From: a gamma proteobacterium HTCC5015
Lineage (GTDB): Bacteria; Pseudomonadota; Gammaproteobacteria; HTCC5015
Direction of reading: 5' to 3'
DNA length: 64,000 nucleotides
Assembly: GCA_000155715.1 (NCBI GenBank)
Contig: DS990599.1
Location: 45,846-109,845, forward strand
The translations under genes and the position numbers were made by a program. The notes under the pieces were generated by a model. The model made no database searches. It was not told the origin of the DNA and saw nothing but the letters and a program-made list of their open reading frames with translations. Positions within the stretch are counted from its first letter, which is position 1; each line of letters starts with the position of its first letter. Below, piece after piece: positions 9,480-18,906 of this stretch.

Positions 9480-11315
9480 ATGCCGGCACTCACCCTAGAA
9501 ATCGGCATCACCCTCGGATTACTTGGCGTTGCCGTGTTGCTGTTTTCAAGCAATCGGTGGCGCGTGGACGTTTGCGCCCTGCTGCTGTTGGCGCTGCTCA
9601 GCCTCACCCAACTACTGCCTAACATTGAACTGATCGCCTCCGAAGAAGTGTTTAGCGGTTTTTCCAGTAATGCCGTTGTCTCACTCATGGCCGTCATGAT
9701 TATCGGCGCGGGATTACAGCGCAGTGGCTTGATGCGCCATCTACTGAACTACCTGCTCAACTACCAGCACCGCGGCGAGCGCCATTTGATGCTTATGGTC
9801 TCCAGCAGTGCCGGCCTCATTTCCAGCGTGTTGCAGAATATCGGCTCCGCCGCACTCTTGGCACCACTGGTCACGCGCTTAGTGGAACAGGCCAAAATAC
9901 CCCGCGGTCGTTTAATGATGCCCATGGCCTTTTCGGCGATCGCTGGCGGCACACTAACGACCATTGGCTCGGGGCCTTTGATTATGCTCAATGACCTCAT
10001 CCCCGAGGGAATGGCGCACTTCAGCCTGCTGGAAGTCACCCCGATGGGTCTCGTATTACTGGCGGCCACTCTGCTCTTTTTCGCCACGCTTGGCAGCCGC
10101 TTACTGCCCCACTTATCCAAGCCCGAAACGGCCCAGCGCACATCGACCTTTTTTCAAGAGTTTTACGGCATTGACGCGGATATCTACGAGCTGAAAATTC
10201 CCAGCGACTCCCCCCTCGCAGGCCGCAAAATTGGCGTATTAGAGCGCGCTTTCCGCATTCGCTTTGTCGGCGTCGAGGTGAACGGCCAGGCGCGCGTTGC
10301 GCCCGCCAAAGACCTTGCCCTGCCGCCCAACACTGTCGTTGCCGTGCTCGGCTTGAAAAACAATATCCAACGCTTTTCCCACCACGGCCACAGCCGCGTC
10401 TCGGGCGAACTCAATGTCTTTGCCGATGCACTGCGCCAACAGCAGGCGGGGATCGCTGAGCTGGTGGTGCCAGCCACCTCAGACTTCGTCGGCAAAACCG
10501 TCGGTGAAGTCGGCTTCCGCAACAGCCTCAATCTCGCGCTTTTGGCGATTCGAAGGGGCGATAAAACCTTTTATAAAAAATTGCGCGAAACGGTTTTAAG
10601 GCCGGGCGATCTGCTTATTTGCCACTCAAAATGGCGTAACATCGAACAAATTGAAAGCAATCGTCATCTCGCTTTGATGACGACCCACTTCCCGCGCAGC
10701 AAAAAGCGCAAGAAAACGGAAGAAGAGGGCGAGCAGCACATCAAGACGGCACTGAGCTGCCTATTGTTTACTTTGGTGCTGGTCTGGTTTAGCCCCTTGT
10801 CTCTTTCAGTGGCACTGATGATTGGCGCCATCACCATGGTGGTCTTTAATGTTCTGTCTATGGATGAGGCCTACCGCGCCATCAGCTGGAAAACCATCTT
10901 TCTACTCGCCGCACTTATTCCACTCGGGCTCGCCGCTGAGCACTCGGGCACAGCCCAGTGGCTCGCCAGCGGTTTGCTCTCTGTGTTTCAAAGCACCGAT
11001 TCCATCTGGCCTCCATTGACTGCACTGTGCATCCTCAGTGCCATCGCCTCACTGCTACTCTCCAACATCGGCGCAACCGTGCTTCTCGTCCCGATCGCCA
11101 TCAACACCGCCCAAGTGCTCGATAGCGACCCTCGGCTATTTGCTCTCGCGATCGCTATTTCGACGTCCAATGCCTTTATCTTGCCCACCCATCCCGTCAA
11201 TGTGCTCACCATGGGCGCTGGCGGCTACAAAAATGCCGACTACTTTCGCGTCGGCATCCCCATGACACTGGTATTTCTTGTCGCCACACTGGTCAGCCTA
11301 GCCCTGTTCTACTGA
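9480..11315 (+). CDS. SLC13-family (Na+/anion) permease with internal RCK_C domains
   Basis: A 611-residue membrane protein with about ten hydrophobic segments in two halves (residues 1-210 and 420-611). Between them are two TrkA-C/RCK_C-like domains (about 232-295 and 315-400: ELKIPSDSPLAGRKIGVLER; ELVVPATSDFVGKTVGEVGF). This is the layout of YfbS-type SLC13 permeases. The transported ion is not clear from sequence; sulfate or dicarboxylate is possible. The conserved ISTSNAFILPTHPVNVLTMG near the end resembles the second family signature. It starts 3 bp after trmB. Confidence 0.85.
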   Translation: MPALTLEIGITLGLLGVAVLLFSSNRWRVDVCALLLLALLSLTQLLPNIELIASEEVFSGFSSNAVVSLMAVMIIGAGLQRSGLMRHLLNYLLNYQHRGERHLMLMVSSSAGLISSVLQNIGSAALLAPLVTRLVEQAKIPRGRLMMPMAFSAIAGGTLTTIGSGPLIMLNDLIPEGMAHFSLLEVTPMGLVLLAATLLFFATLGSRLLPHLSKPETAQRTSTFFQEFYGIDADIYELKIPSDSPLAGRKIGVLERAFRIRFVGVEVNGQARVAPAKDLALPPNTVVAVLGLKNNIQRFSHHGHSRVSGELNVFADALRQQQAGIAELVVPATSDFVGKTVGEVGFRNSLNLALLAIRRGDKTFYKKLRETVLRPGDLLICHSKWRNIEQIESNRHLALMTTHFPRSKKRKKTEEEGEQHIKTALSCLLFTLVLVWFSPLSLSVALMIGAITMVVFNVLSMDEAYRAISWKTIFLLAALIPLGLAAEHSGTAQWLASGLLSVFQSTDSIWPPLTALCILSAIASLLLSNIGATVLLVPIAINTAQVLDSDPRLFALAIAISTSNAFILPTHPVNVLTMGAGGYKNADYFRVGIPMTLVFLVATLVSLALFY

Positions 11316-11331
11316 ACCACCGCCGAGCCAA

Positions 11332-11349
11332 ATCATACTCCAGTATGAT
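11332..11349. promoter_or_regulatory. palindromic operator copy 1 (ATCATACT-CC-AGTATGAT)
   Basis: Perfect 8-bp arms around a 2-bp centre, ending 58 bp before the start codon of the ELWxxDGT lipoprotein gene. The same arms recur at 12947 and 18907, and in weaker form at 18849. The arm-2-arm geometry is that of NarL/FixJ-family regulator sites (7-2-7). The right arm also contains TATGAT, a fair -10 hexamer, so the site may overlap the promoter. Confidence 0.75.
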
Positions 11350-11366
11350 GCAGTTCTCAGAGCAAC

Positions 11367-11399
11367 CTCCATGATGAACTATCGATTCTCATCATGGAG
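11367..11399 (+). promoter_or_regulatory. leader hairpin masking the ribosome binding site, copy 1
   Basis: CTCCATGATGA pairs perfectly with TCATCATGGAG (11 bp, 11-base loop). The GGAG Shine-Dalgarno is inside the 3' arm and pairs with CTCC, 9 nt before the ATG at 11408. Similar hairpins of different sequence precede the two related genes. Confidence 0.65.
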
Positions 11400-11407
11400 A
11401 AATACCA

Positions 11408-12832
11408 ATGATTCGCTCTCAAACCTTAAGTGCCCATACCGCACTTATCGCTTTTCTCATTTGCGTGCTATCCGCTTGTGGTAGCGGCAGCGGTGGCAGT
11501 AACAATAGCGCCTCAACAACTCCCGCTCCCGAAACAGAAGCAGACACTCCCTCAACACCGGAGATCACATACTTTTCTGGCAATGATGGTGTGTATGGCG
11601 AGGAACTGTGGAAAACCGATGGAACGGAAGCGGGTACCGTCATGGTCAAAAACATCAACCCCGACGAGGAAGGCGTCGCACCCAACGACAGCAAACCCAA
11701 TAATTTTTTTGCCTTTAACGGAAAAACCTACTTTAGAGCCAAAACCGAAGATGAGGGCTCGGAGCTGTGGGTAACCGATGGAACAGAAGCGGGAACCTTT
11801 CTGCTAAAAGATCACATAACAGGCGCCAATTCAGGCTCGCCTAATCAATTTACGATTTACAAGAATCAGCTTTTTTACCGCGCAAAAAATGCCGATGATT
11901 TTCCCAACGACACTCTGTGGAAAACCGATGGCACGAAAGCGGGCACCACCATCGCCGTCAATATCAGTGGCCTCGACCTCTATCCCGACATCACCGTCTT
12001 TCAACAGCAGCTGGTGTTCTCAGCCAAAGACGACACCAGTGGTTCTGAAGTGTGGATCAGCGATGGAACCACGATAGGCTCTCAGTTACTTAAAGACACG
12101 AACGCTGGCAGCGACCACGGATTCCCCGCAAACTTCACGGAGTTTAATGGCGCTCTCTTTTTTGGCTCTAGTAACAACAACAGCGGACGCGCGCTCTGGA
12201 AGTCGGATGGCACCACAGCAGGTACCAGCATAGTCGTCGATCTAGGAAATGCGAACACGCTGGCCAACAACCCCCGAGACCTCACAGTGTTTAACCAGAG
12301 CCTGTACTTCGGCGCCGAGGATGGCACGGAAGGTCACGAATTATGGATAACCAACGGAAACCCTGTCGCTACAGCGGTAGTCGATGACATTCAAACAGGC
12401 ACTGGCTCTAGTGAAGCCGGCTCGTTATCGGTATTTAACGGACAGTTATTTTTCAAAGCCGACAACGGCGTTAATGGCGTGGAGCCATGGACCAGTGACG
12501 GCAACCCCAATAGCGCCACACTATTAAAAGACATCAACCCAACGGGCGACTCACAACCTAAGCTGCTTGGCGCCGTCAATGGCAAGGCCGTCTTTGTCGC
12601 CGATGACGGCGTACATGGCCGCGAGCCCTGGGTGACGGATGGCACTAACGCGGGCACAAAGCTCTTAAAAGATATCAATAACGACGCCGGGCAAGCATCC
12701 TCCCCCCAATTGATCGCCCAAAGAGGAGATGGCATTTTATTCACCGCAGAAGACAGTGCCAGCCATGTCCAGCTATGGATCACAGATGGCACAGCAGAGG
12801 GGACAAAATTACTAAAAGCATTCAACCCTTAG
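11408..12832 (+). CDS. lipoprotein with nine ELWxxDGT repeats
   Basis: A 474-residue secreted lipoprotein: N-terminal hydrophobic segment, lipobox LSAC (cysteine about residue 23), then a Gly/Ser and Pro/Thr linker. The rest is nine repeats of about 45 residues, each centred on a form of ELWKTDGTEAGT followed by a VKDI-like strand; later copies drift (EPWTSDGNPNS). The repeat family (ELWxxDGT) is known from cyanobacteria, myxobacteria and marine proteobacteria and probably builds a beta-propeller-like surface domain; its function is unknown. It shares a palindromic operator and a leader hairpin with the genes at 13023 and 18980 and is probably co-regulated with them. A terminator follows. Confidence 0.8.
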   Translation: MIRSQTLSAHTALIAFLICVLSACGSGSGGSNNSASTTPAPETEADTPSTPEITYFSGNDGVYGEELWKTDGTEAGTVMVKNINPDEEGVAPNDSKPNNFFAFNGKTYFRAKTEDEGSELWVTDGTEAGTFLLKDHITGANSGSPNQFTIYKNQLFYRAKNADDFPNDTLWKTDGTKAGTTIAVNISGLDLYPDITVFQQQLVFSAKDDTSGSEVWISDGTTIGSQLLKDTNAGSDHGFPANFTEFNGALFFGSSNNNSGRALWKSDGTTAGTSIVVDLGNANTLANNPRDLTVFNQSLYFGAEDGTEGHELWITNGNPVATAVVDDIQTGTGSSEAGSLSVFNGQLFFKADNGVNGVEPWTSDGNPNSATLLKDINPTGDSQPKLLGAVNGKAVFVADDGVHGREPWVTDGTNAGTKLLKDINNDAGQASSPQLIAQRGDGILFTAEDSASHVQLWITDGTAEGTKLLKAFNP

Positions 12833-12873
12833 TCATCATGGCTTAATGTTTAACGCTTTGATCAGCTAGCCAT

Positions 12874-12910
12874 AAAAAGCCAAAGGTGGATAAAAACCTT
12901 TGGCTTTTTT
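12874..12910 (+). terminator. intrinsic terminator
   Basis: AAAAAGCCAAAGGT and ACCTTTGGCTTTTT form a long stem with a short A-rich loop, followed by a T run. It ends the ELWxxDGT gene about 40 bp after its stop. Confidence 0.85.
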
Positions 12911-12946
12911 TATCGTCACCATCTAGCGATTACCTCATCCATCAAG

Positions 12947-12964
12947 ATCATACTTGAGTATGAT
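12947..12964. promoter_or_regulatory. palindromic operator copy 2 (ATCATACT-TG-AGTATGAT)
   Basis: Identical arms to the copy at 18907 and the same TG centre. It ends 58 bp before the ATG at 13023, the same distance as copy 1. The gap 12833-13022 otherwise contains only a terminator and the leader hairpin. Confidence 0.8.
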
Positions 12965-12988
12965 GACTTTATTGGAGCCTCTATGAAA

Positions 12989-13024
12989 ATGGCACTTATC
13001 CACCCATAAAGGAGGAAGTGCCAT
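12989..13024 (+). promoter_or_regulatory. leader hairpin enclosing the ribosome binding site and start codon, copy 2
   Basis: ATGGCACTT (12989-12997) pairs perfectly with AAGTGCCAT (13016-13024). The start codon ATG (13023) is part of the 3' arm, and the Shine-Dalgarno AAAGGAGG sits in the 18-base loop. The copy at 18949 has the same design with a changed stem sequence that still pairs. Confidence 0.7.
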
Positions 13025-16000
13025 GTTAAAAAAAGCATCCATAAAAGAACTCACCCTCATTGCCTCACTTATCACCCTAACCGCCTGTAGTAGCGGAGGC
13101 GGCGGGGATAGCAGCAATACCAATAAAGAAAGTAAAAACTCTGCGCCAGTTGCCAATAGTCAAAATATCAACCTCGACCAAGACACTGCCATCTCAATTA
13201 CTCTTACTGGCAGCGATGCAGATGGTGACGAACTGACTTACACGCTCACCAAGGCGCCGAGTAACGGCAGCCTGACAAGTGATGCACCGACCTTCACCTA
13301 CACACCCAATGCCAACTACACGGGCGAAGATCATTTTAAATTTATAGTAAACGATGGTCAGGTAGACTCACAGGAAGCCACCATTAGCTTAAACATTGCC
13401 AGCGTTAATAGTAATGCTCGCCCAGTAGCGAACCATCAAAATGTGAGTACCGACGAAAACACCGCTCTACCGATCACGCTCAGCGGCAGCGACGCCGATG
13501 GAGATAGTTTAAGCTACAGTGTATCCACACAACCTGCCAACGGCAGCTTGAGTGGCAATGCACCCAATGTCACCTATACGCCCGATATCGACTTCAGTGG
13601 CAGTGACAGTTTTAGCTTTATCGTCAACGATGGAACGGAAGCGTCTGAAGCAGCCACCGTTGCCATCAACGTTATCAGAGATAATACGGCGCCTACTGCA
13701 GTCGACCAGACCCTTAGTATCGATGAAGATACGGCCTTTTCTATTACGCTCTCTGGTAGTGACACCGACGGGGACACGCTCACGTACAACATTACCAGCG
13801 GCCCTTCCATTGGCAGCATTACTAGAACCGGCAACAACGTAACTTATACTCCCAACGCGAATGCCAATGGGTCGGACACATTCTCTTTTACAGTCAGCGA
13901 TGGTATCGCCACCTCGAGTCCCGCTGATGTCTTCATTACAGTCAACAGCGTTAACGATGCCCCGCTAGCCAATGCAAAATCCACATCGACCAACGAAGAC
14001 ACAGCGATTGCCATTAATCTCACCGGTAGCGATGTGGATGGTGACACTCTCACATTTAACGTGCGTACCCAGCCCGGAAACGGCAGCCTCAGCGGCACTG
14101 CACCCAACCTAATTTATACCCCCGGTGCCAATTTCTCCGGCAACGACAGCTTCACCTTCTACACCAGTGATAGCGAACAAAGCTCCAGTGATGCCACGGT
14201 GCAAATTCAGGTTAATGCTGTCAACGATGCTCCCCAGGCCAACGGACAAACTTTGAGCACCGATGAAGACACGCCCCTGCCGATCACGCTTAGCGGTAAC
14301 GACGCAGAGGGCGACAGCCTGACTTACAATGTCTCCACACAACCCACCAACGGCAGCTTGAGTGGTACTGCACCCAATCTGACTTATACACCCGACGCCG
14401 ACTTCAGCGGCAGTGACAGCTTTACCTTTATCGCCAACGACGGAACCACCGATTCATCACCGGCCACCGTTAACATTACCGTCAACGCCGTAAACACGCC
14501 CCCAAATGGTCATGGTCAAAACAATTTGAGCACCGATAACGCCACGCCCTTGGCGATTACCCTCACAGGTAGCGATGCCGAAGGTGACGCCTTAACGTTC
14601 ATCGTGACCCAGCAACCTGAACACGGGGCACTAAGCGGCACCGCGCCCAACCTCACTTATACCCCCGACACCAGTTTTACCGGTACGGATGAATTTCTAT
14701 TCAAAGTCAATGATGGAACCACAGACTCGCTCACATCCTACTTTGTTCGAATTGACGTCACTGCCGCCACTTATACCATTGGGGGAACGATCACTGGCCT
14801 GATCAACAGTGGACTCGAACTTGAAAATAACGGTGGCGACACTCTCGCAAGCGCTGGCAATTCCTTTGAGTTCGCCACTGAGCTGAGCAGTGGCAATAGT
14901 TATGACGTCACTGTCAGCCAAGACCCCGATCAACAAATTTGTGGCGTTGAAAATGGCAGTGGCACCGTCGCCTCTTCTGATGTGAATAATATTGAAGTGG
15001 CTTGCCGACACTGGAAAGCATCGCCAAGCCTCCTTTATTCCAGTGGTGTAATAACGCGAGATCAGGAAGTGGCGAGCGATGATGAAGGCAATGCTATGGC
15101 TGTGTGGCAAAGCAATGGAAGCACTTTAGCGCGGTATTACTCAGCCTCTAATGGGTCTTGGCAAGCAACTCGCGTCATTGATAGCGACACGTCACCATCT
15201 TACAACCCTCAAGTCGCCTTTGATGCAAACGGTAATGCCATTGCTGTGTGGGGGCAGTCCAATGGAACCAGTAATGGTGCAACGATTAATCACGATATTT
15301 GGGTGAATCACTATTCCGCTGGCAGCAATAGCTGGGGAACCGCCCAACGGATTGAATCACTGGGTGGCTCTGGTTTCAATCCTCAGATAGCCGTTGATAA
15401 CAGTGGCAATGCCGTTGTCGTCTGGCAGCAATACGGGGTAGTTGGAGGTGGAGGCGATGGTATTTACGCCAACACCTATTCGGCAGCTGACAATGCTTGG
15501 GGAAATGAGCAGATTTTGGATACCAGCAGCCTATCAGATGAAGACCCCCAAATAGCCGTTGATGCATCCGGTGTACCCTATGTGGTCTGGCAACAGGGTG
15601 GTACCTCTGGCACGAGTATTCGATCAGCATGGTATTTCGCAGCCTATGGTGCAGGGCAAGACTATCGAGATGGCTCATGGTCGACACCGGAAACCATCAG
15701 CAGCGGCACAGTATATTCAGAATCACCACAGATCGCATTTGATGGTAATGGCAATGGAATGGCCGTGTGGCGTGAACATGACGGTACTGGAGGCGACTTG
15801 TACGACATCTTCGCCGCTTCGATCACTGTCGGCAACCCCTGGGGCACTCCCCAACTGATTGAGTCCGATAACTTCGGAGAGGCACAAACGCCTCAAGTGG
15901 CCATGAGTTCAACGGGAGACGCTATTGTCGTCTGGCATCACGACTATGGTGGAGATATTGAGATCAAAGCCAATCGTTACATTTCCTCAAGTGATAGCTG

Positions 16001-16298
16001 GCAGGGTTTGATTACCCTTGAGGGTGATAACAATAGTTACTTCCCGGAAGTGGCGATGGATGACAAAGGCAACGCTATTGTTGTTTGGGAACAAAGTGGA
16101 ACCGGCGGCGCCAGTGTTCGAAGCCGCCGTTACTCTGTGGTCAACGATGCATGGGGCACGAGCGAAGAGCTTAGCGACGGAACCAATAGCAGCACGAGCC
16201 CTCAGGTGTCATTTGGCGCATCAGGTCACGCTGCTGTGGTCTACAAGGCTTTGTTCAACGGTTCCTCTCACTGGATCATGGGCAATAACTTTGATTAA
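13023..16298 (+). CDS. large lipoprotein: six cadherin-like repeats plus propeller-like C-terminal region
   Basis: A 1091-residue protein with lipobox LTAC and a Gly/Ser linker. Residues about 40-580 are six tandem domains of about 95 residues. Each starts near APVAN, contains LTGSDADGDELTYT and NGSLSGTAPN, and ends with FIVNDG, the pattern of bacterial cadherin-like/Ig domains with calcium-type Asp clusters. Next comes a GGTITGLINSGLELENNGGD domain common in marine secreted proteins. The last 420 residues hold eight copies of a P-QVA-D-GNA-VVW motif, suggesting a beta-propeller or sialidase-like fold. It is probably displayed on the surface for adhesion or polymer binding (inference). It shares operator and hairpin with the ELWxxDGT genes on either side. 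Confidence 0.82.
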   Translation: MLKKASIKELTLIASLITLTACSSGGGGDSSNTNKESKNSAPVANSQNINLDQDTAISITLTGSDADGDELTYTLTKAPSNGSLTSDAPTFTYTPNANYTGEDHFKFIVNDGQVDSQEATISLNIASVNSNARPVANHQNVSTDENTALPITLSGSDADGDSLSYSVSTQPANGSLSGNAPNVTYTPDIDFSGSDSFSFIVNDGTEASEAATVAINVIRDNTAPTAVDQTLSIDEDTAFSITLSGSDTDGDTLTYNITSGPSIGSITRTGNNVTYTPNANANGSDTFSFTVSDGIATSSPADVFITVNSVNDAPLANAKSTSTNEDTAIAINLTGSDVDGDTLTFNVRTQPGNGSLSGTAPNLIYTPGANFSGNDSFTFYTSDSEQSSSDATVQIQVNAVNDAPQANGQTLSTDEDTPLPITLSGNDAEGDSLTYNVSTQPTNGSLSGTAPNLTYTPDADFSGSDSFTFIANDGTTDSSPATVNITVNAVNTPPNGHGQNNLSTDNATPLAITLTGSDAEGDALTFIVTQQPEHGALSGTAPNLTYTPDTSFTGTDEFLFKVNDGTTDSLTSYFVRIDVTAATYTIGGTITGLINSGLELENNGGDTLASAGNSFEFATELSSGNSYDVTVSQDPDQQICGVENGSGTVASSDVNNIEVACRHWKASPSLLYSSGVITRDQEVASDDEGNAMAVWQSNGSTLARYYSASNGSWQATRVIDSDTSPSYNPQVAFDANGNAIAVWGQSNGTSNGATINHDIWVNHYSAGSNSWGTAQRIESLGGSGFNPQIAVDNSGNAVVVWQQYGVVGGGGDGIYANTYSAADNAWGNEQILDTSSLSDEDPQIAVDASGVPYVVWQQGGTSGTSIRSAWYFAAYGAGQDYRDGSWSTPETISSGTVYSESPQIAFDGNGNGMAVWREHDGTGGDLYDIFAASITVGNPWGTPQLIESDNFGEAQTPQVAMSSTGDAIVVWHHDYGGDIEIKANRYISSSDSWQGLITLEGDNNSYFPEVAMDDKGNAIVVWEQSGTGGASVRSRRYSVVNDAWGTSEELSDGTNSSTSPQVSFGASGHAAVVYKALFNGSSHWIMGNNFD

Positions 16299-16329
16299 AA
16301 AGGCCTAAATTCAATTAGGCTGAAATCCC

Positions 16330-16366
16330 AAAAAGCCTTGCAGAGTATTCTGTAAGGCTTTTTTTA
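16330..16366 (+). terminator. intrinsic terminator
   Basis: AAAAAGCCTTGCAGA and TCTGTAAGGCTTTTT pair with one G-T wobble around a 4-base loop and are followed by more T. It lies 32 bp after the stop of the cadherin-like lipoprotein gene. Confidence 0.85.
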
Positions 16367-16419
16367 TCGTCGCGATGTGGTAAAGAATAACTGTTATACA
16401 TGCCGATATTGGACTTCAC

Positions 16420-18177
16420 ATGGCAAACCACCGAATTCTCAACCGACTCCAACGCTTTCGTTTTCAGCCTCTAGAGGAAGAGGTCGAGCACGAGCGCATT
16501 ACCACGCTGGTAAAGGGCACTGTACCCCACCTGTACGGCGGGCAGCTGATACCCATATTCATCTTTTTTGTCTTCTACAGCCACGCTAGCCGAGAAACCT
16601 TGTGGGCATGGGTGTTAATTAGCCTTTTCTCTGCCTTCATTTCTGCCATTTTTGTTTACTACTACCTAAAGCACGAGCATTTATTTTCTGCCAAACAATG
16701 GGGACAGTTCATCGTCGCTTTACTGCTTATTTTGGCTCTGTGCCGAGCGGTAGCAGCACCGATGTTTATCGGCTCTGATACGTACCTGAAGGACATTGTT
16801 CTCATTATTATGATGCTGGGGGTGAGTACGGGCGGCGCCGTTGCGCTGGCCTCTTACTTGCCCGCTTGTTTTGTCTTTGTTGTACCCGTGCTCGGCACAC
16901 TCAGCTGGGCAGTATGGCAGCACGATATTGCCAATGGTGGGTTTTTAGCGATTCTAGCCCTAGCCTACGGCGCCTTATTGCTGGCTCAAGCCACTAAATT
17001 TAATCGCATTTTAGTCAGCAACATTCGACTGCGCATAGATTACGACAAAGCCTATGCCGCCATGAATCAAGCCAACGCGGCTAAGGCGCGATTTCTATCC
17101 GCCGCCAGCCATGATATTCGACAGCCACTACAAGCCATCAACTTGTTTGTAAGCGCGATCGAATCCAATGCCCGCAATAGTAATAACGGGCACTTATTCG
17201 ACAATCTCAACAACAGTGTTAGCGGCGTATCGACTCTCTTAAACCATTTGCTAGAAATCACCACCCTCGATGAAGGTGGTATTCAAGCTCATAAGAAAAA
17301 TATGGATTTGAAAGACATGCTCACCCAGCTTCACCAGCGGTTTAACGGCATGGCAAAAGAAAAAGGATTAACGCTAGAGCTCTTGACCAAAGATGCCGCA
17401 GTTCACAGCGACCCCGAATTGCTGGAGCGCATTTTATCGAACCTTATCGTCAACGCCATCAAACACACCGACTCTGGCTCCGTTGTTATTCGCTCTCGAC
17501 GCGTTGATACAGCGATAGAAGTCAGCATAGAAGATACGGGGCCTGGCATTCCAGAATCTGAGCAAGAGGGCATCTTTGAAGCCTTCTACCAACTCAACAA
17601 CCCACAACGCGACCGCTCTAAAGGGAGTGGCTTAGGCCTAGCCATTGTCAAAGGCTTTTGCGATTTGCTAGCACACCCAATCTGGCTCGAATCGGAAGTG
17701 GGGCAGGGCAGCCGCTTTTACCTCAAATTGCCACTGGCCAACGAAAACGTTTCAGAACAACGATCCGCTGCCGAACCGACCATCACACCGTGGCAACTCG
17801 ATAATACCCACGTATTGGTACTCGACGACGATCGCGCCATTCTCGAAGGCATGAACACCGTATTAGAAAAGTGGGGCTGCCACAGCCAATGCGCAGAATC
17901 ACTCGATCAGGCGCTCAAACTGTGCGAAACGCAAACACCCGATATCATCATCAGCGACTTCAATCTCAGTGGCGACCAAAACGGTTTGACATCTATCGAA
18001 GCCCTTCGAAAGCAATGCAACCGCAACATACCCGCCGTCATCATCTCGGGTGAACTCAACCACCCCGAGCTCGAGCAGGCCAAGCAGACGGGCTGGATGG
18101 TATTGAGCAAACCCGTTAAGCCCGGCGAACTGCGCACAGCGTTGAACTATGCGCGCAAACAACACAGCGAGCTATAA
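16420..18177 (+). CDS. hybrid sensor histidine kinase (6TM - HisKA - HATPase - receiver)
   Basis: A 585-residue inner membrane kinase. Residues about 42-190 form six hydrophobic segments with very short external loops, so the signal may be sensed in the membrane. The H box is SAASHDIRQPLQAI with phospho-acceptor His about 231. The ATP-binding domain shows NLIVNAIKH, EDTGPGIPE and GSGLGLAIVKG. A C-terminal receiver domain (from about 465) has LVLDDDRA and the acceptor Asp about 513 in DIIISDFNL. The 3' end overlaps the convergent response-regulator gene by 6 bp. It lies inside the lipoprotein cluster, so it probably controls those genes with that regulator. Confidence 0.9.
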   Translation: MANHRILNRLQRFRFQPLEEEVEHERITTLVKGTVPHLYGGQLIPIFIFFVFYSHASRETLWAWVLISLFSAFISAIFVYYYLKHEHLFSAKQWGQFIVALLLILALCRAVAAPMFIGSDTYLKDIVLIIMMLGVSTGGAVALASYLPACFVFVVPVLGTLSWAVWQHDIANGGFLAILALAYGALLLAQATKFNRILVSNIRLRIDYDKAYAAMNQANAAKARFLSAASHDIRQPLQAINLFVSAIESNARNSNNGHLFDNLNNSVSGVSTLLNHLLEITTLDEGGIQAHKKNMDLKDMLTQLHQRFNGMAKEKGLTLELLTKDAAVHSDPELLERILSNLIVNAIKHTDSGSVVIRSRRVDTAIEVSIEDTGPGIPESEQEGIFEAFYQLNNPQRDRSKGSGLGLAIVKGFCDLLAHPIWLESEVGQGSRFYLKLPLANENVSEQRSAAEPTITPWQLDNTHVLVLDDDRAILEGMNTVLEKWGCHSQCAESLDQALKLCETQTPDIIISDFNLSGDQNGLTSIEALRKQCNRNIPAVIISGELNHPELEQAKQTGWMVLSKPVKPGELRTALNYARKQHSEL

Positions 18178-18816
18178 AAGCCCGGCGCGCTCAGCATAGC
18201 GTACGCACTCTAAGCGATTGCTCACTTCAAAGGCCTGAAAGAGCACCTGACCGTGAGATTTAACCGTGTGCTCTGAAATACTGAGCACTTGGGCAATTTC
18301 CCGATTGCTGCAACCATCGCGCATCAAACGCAGCACATCGAGCTGGCGAGGCGTAATTTGATAGCGCTTAGCCACTCTTTCGATATCGTTCTCAGGCGCA
18401 TCGCTAGGCATGGCTTGCAACTTATCCACCATGCCCGCTGGCAAGTAGGGCTCGCCCTCTAGGGCGCGCTGAATAATCGAAACAATGTCTTGAGTCTCTA
18501 ACGCCTTGGGCACAAAGCCCATGGCGCCCGCATCCAATGCGCGTCGAATGGCCCACAGATCCTCTACTGCCGACATCACCAACACTGGGATCATCAGCCC
18601 CCGTTGAAACAGCGCTTGAATAAAAGCCTGACCATCGAGCCCAGGCATTTGTAAATCGGTCAGCACAAGGTCTATATCGCCGTGCTCTTCCAAAGCGCCC
18701 AGCGCGGACTCCACATCGTAGGCACTCACGACGCGGTGTCCCACACTCGGCTGCTGCAACACGGCGCGCAAGCCCTCGGCAAACAGCTGGTGATCGTCCA
18801 AATGTAAGATATTCAT
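18172..18816 (-). CDS. NarL/FixJ-family response regulator with LuxR-type HTH
   Basis: A 214-residue regulator. The receiver domain has ILHLDDHQLFAEGL, acceptor Asp54 in LVLTDLQMPGLDG and the conserved Lys in GFVPKALE. The C-terminal LuxR/GerE helix-turn-helix is ITPRQLDVLRLMRDG, then SNREIAQVLSISEHTVKSH. It is the natural partner of the adjacent hybrid kinase. Family members bind palindromes with 7-bp arms and a 2-bp centre, which matches the operator found before three lipoprotein genes. A degenerate copy 33 bp upstream of its own start suggests autoregulation. A GGAGGGAAG sequence lies upstream of the ATG. Confidence 0.92.
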   Translation of the reverse strand: MNILHLDDHQLFAEGLRAVLQQPSVGHRVVSAYDVESALGALEEHGDIDLVLTDLQMPGLDGQAFIQALFQRGLMIPVLVMSAVEDLWAIRRALDAGAMGFVPKALETQDIVSIIQRALEGEPYLPAGMVDKLQAMPSDAPENDIERVAKRYQITPRQLDVLRLMRDGCSNREIAQVLSISEHTVKSHGQVLFQAFEVSNRLECVRYAERAGLL

Positions 18817-18848
18817 ACGACCATTATCCCTTTAGAGGACTTCCCTCC

Positions 18849-18866
18849 ATCACACTAAAGTATGAA
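18849..18866. promoter_or_regulatory. degenerate palindromic operator upstream of the response regulator
   Basis: ATCACACT-AA-AGTATGAA matches 14 of the 16 arm positions of the operator at 11332, 12947 and 18907. It lies 33 bp before the response-regulator ATG on the minus strand and 40 bp from the intact site at 18907. It may mediate autoregulation or add to the site of the divergent gene. Confidence 0.5.
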
Positions 18867-18906
18867 AATCAGGCCAACGGCGCAAACATTTAAGGTCGGC
18901 GACAAA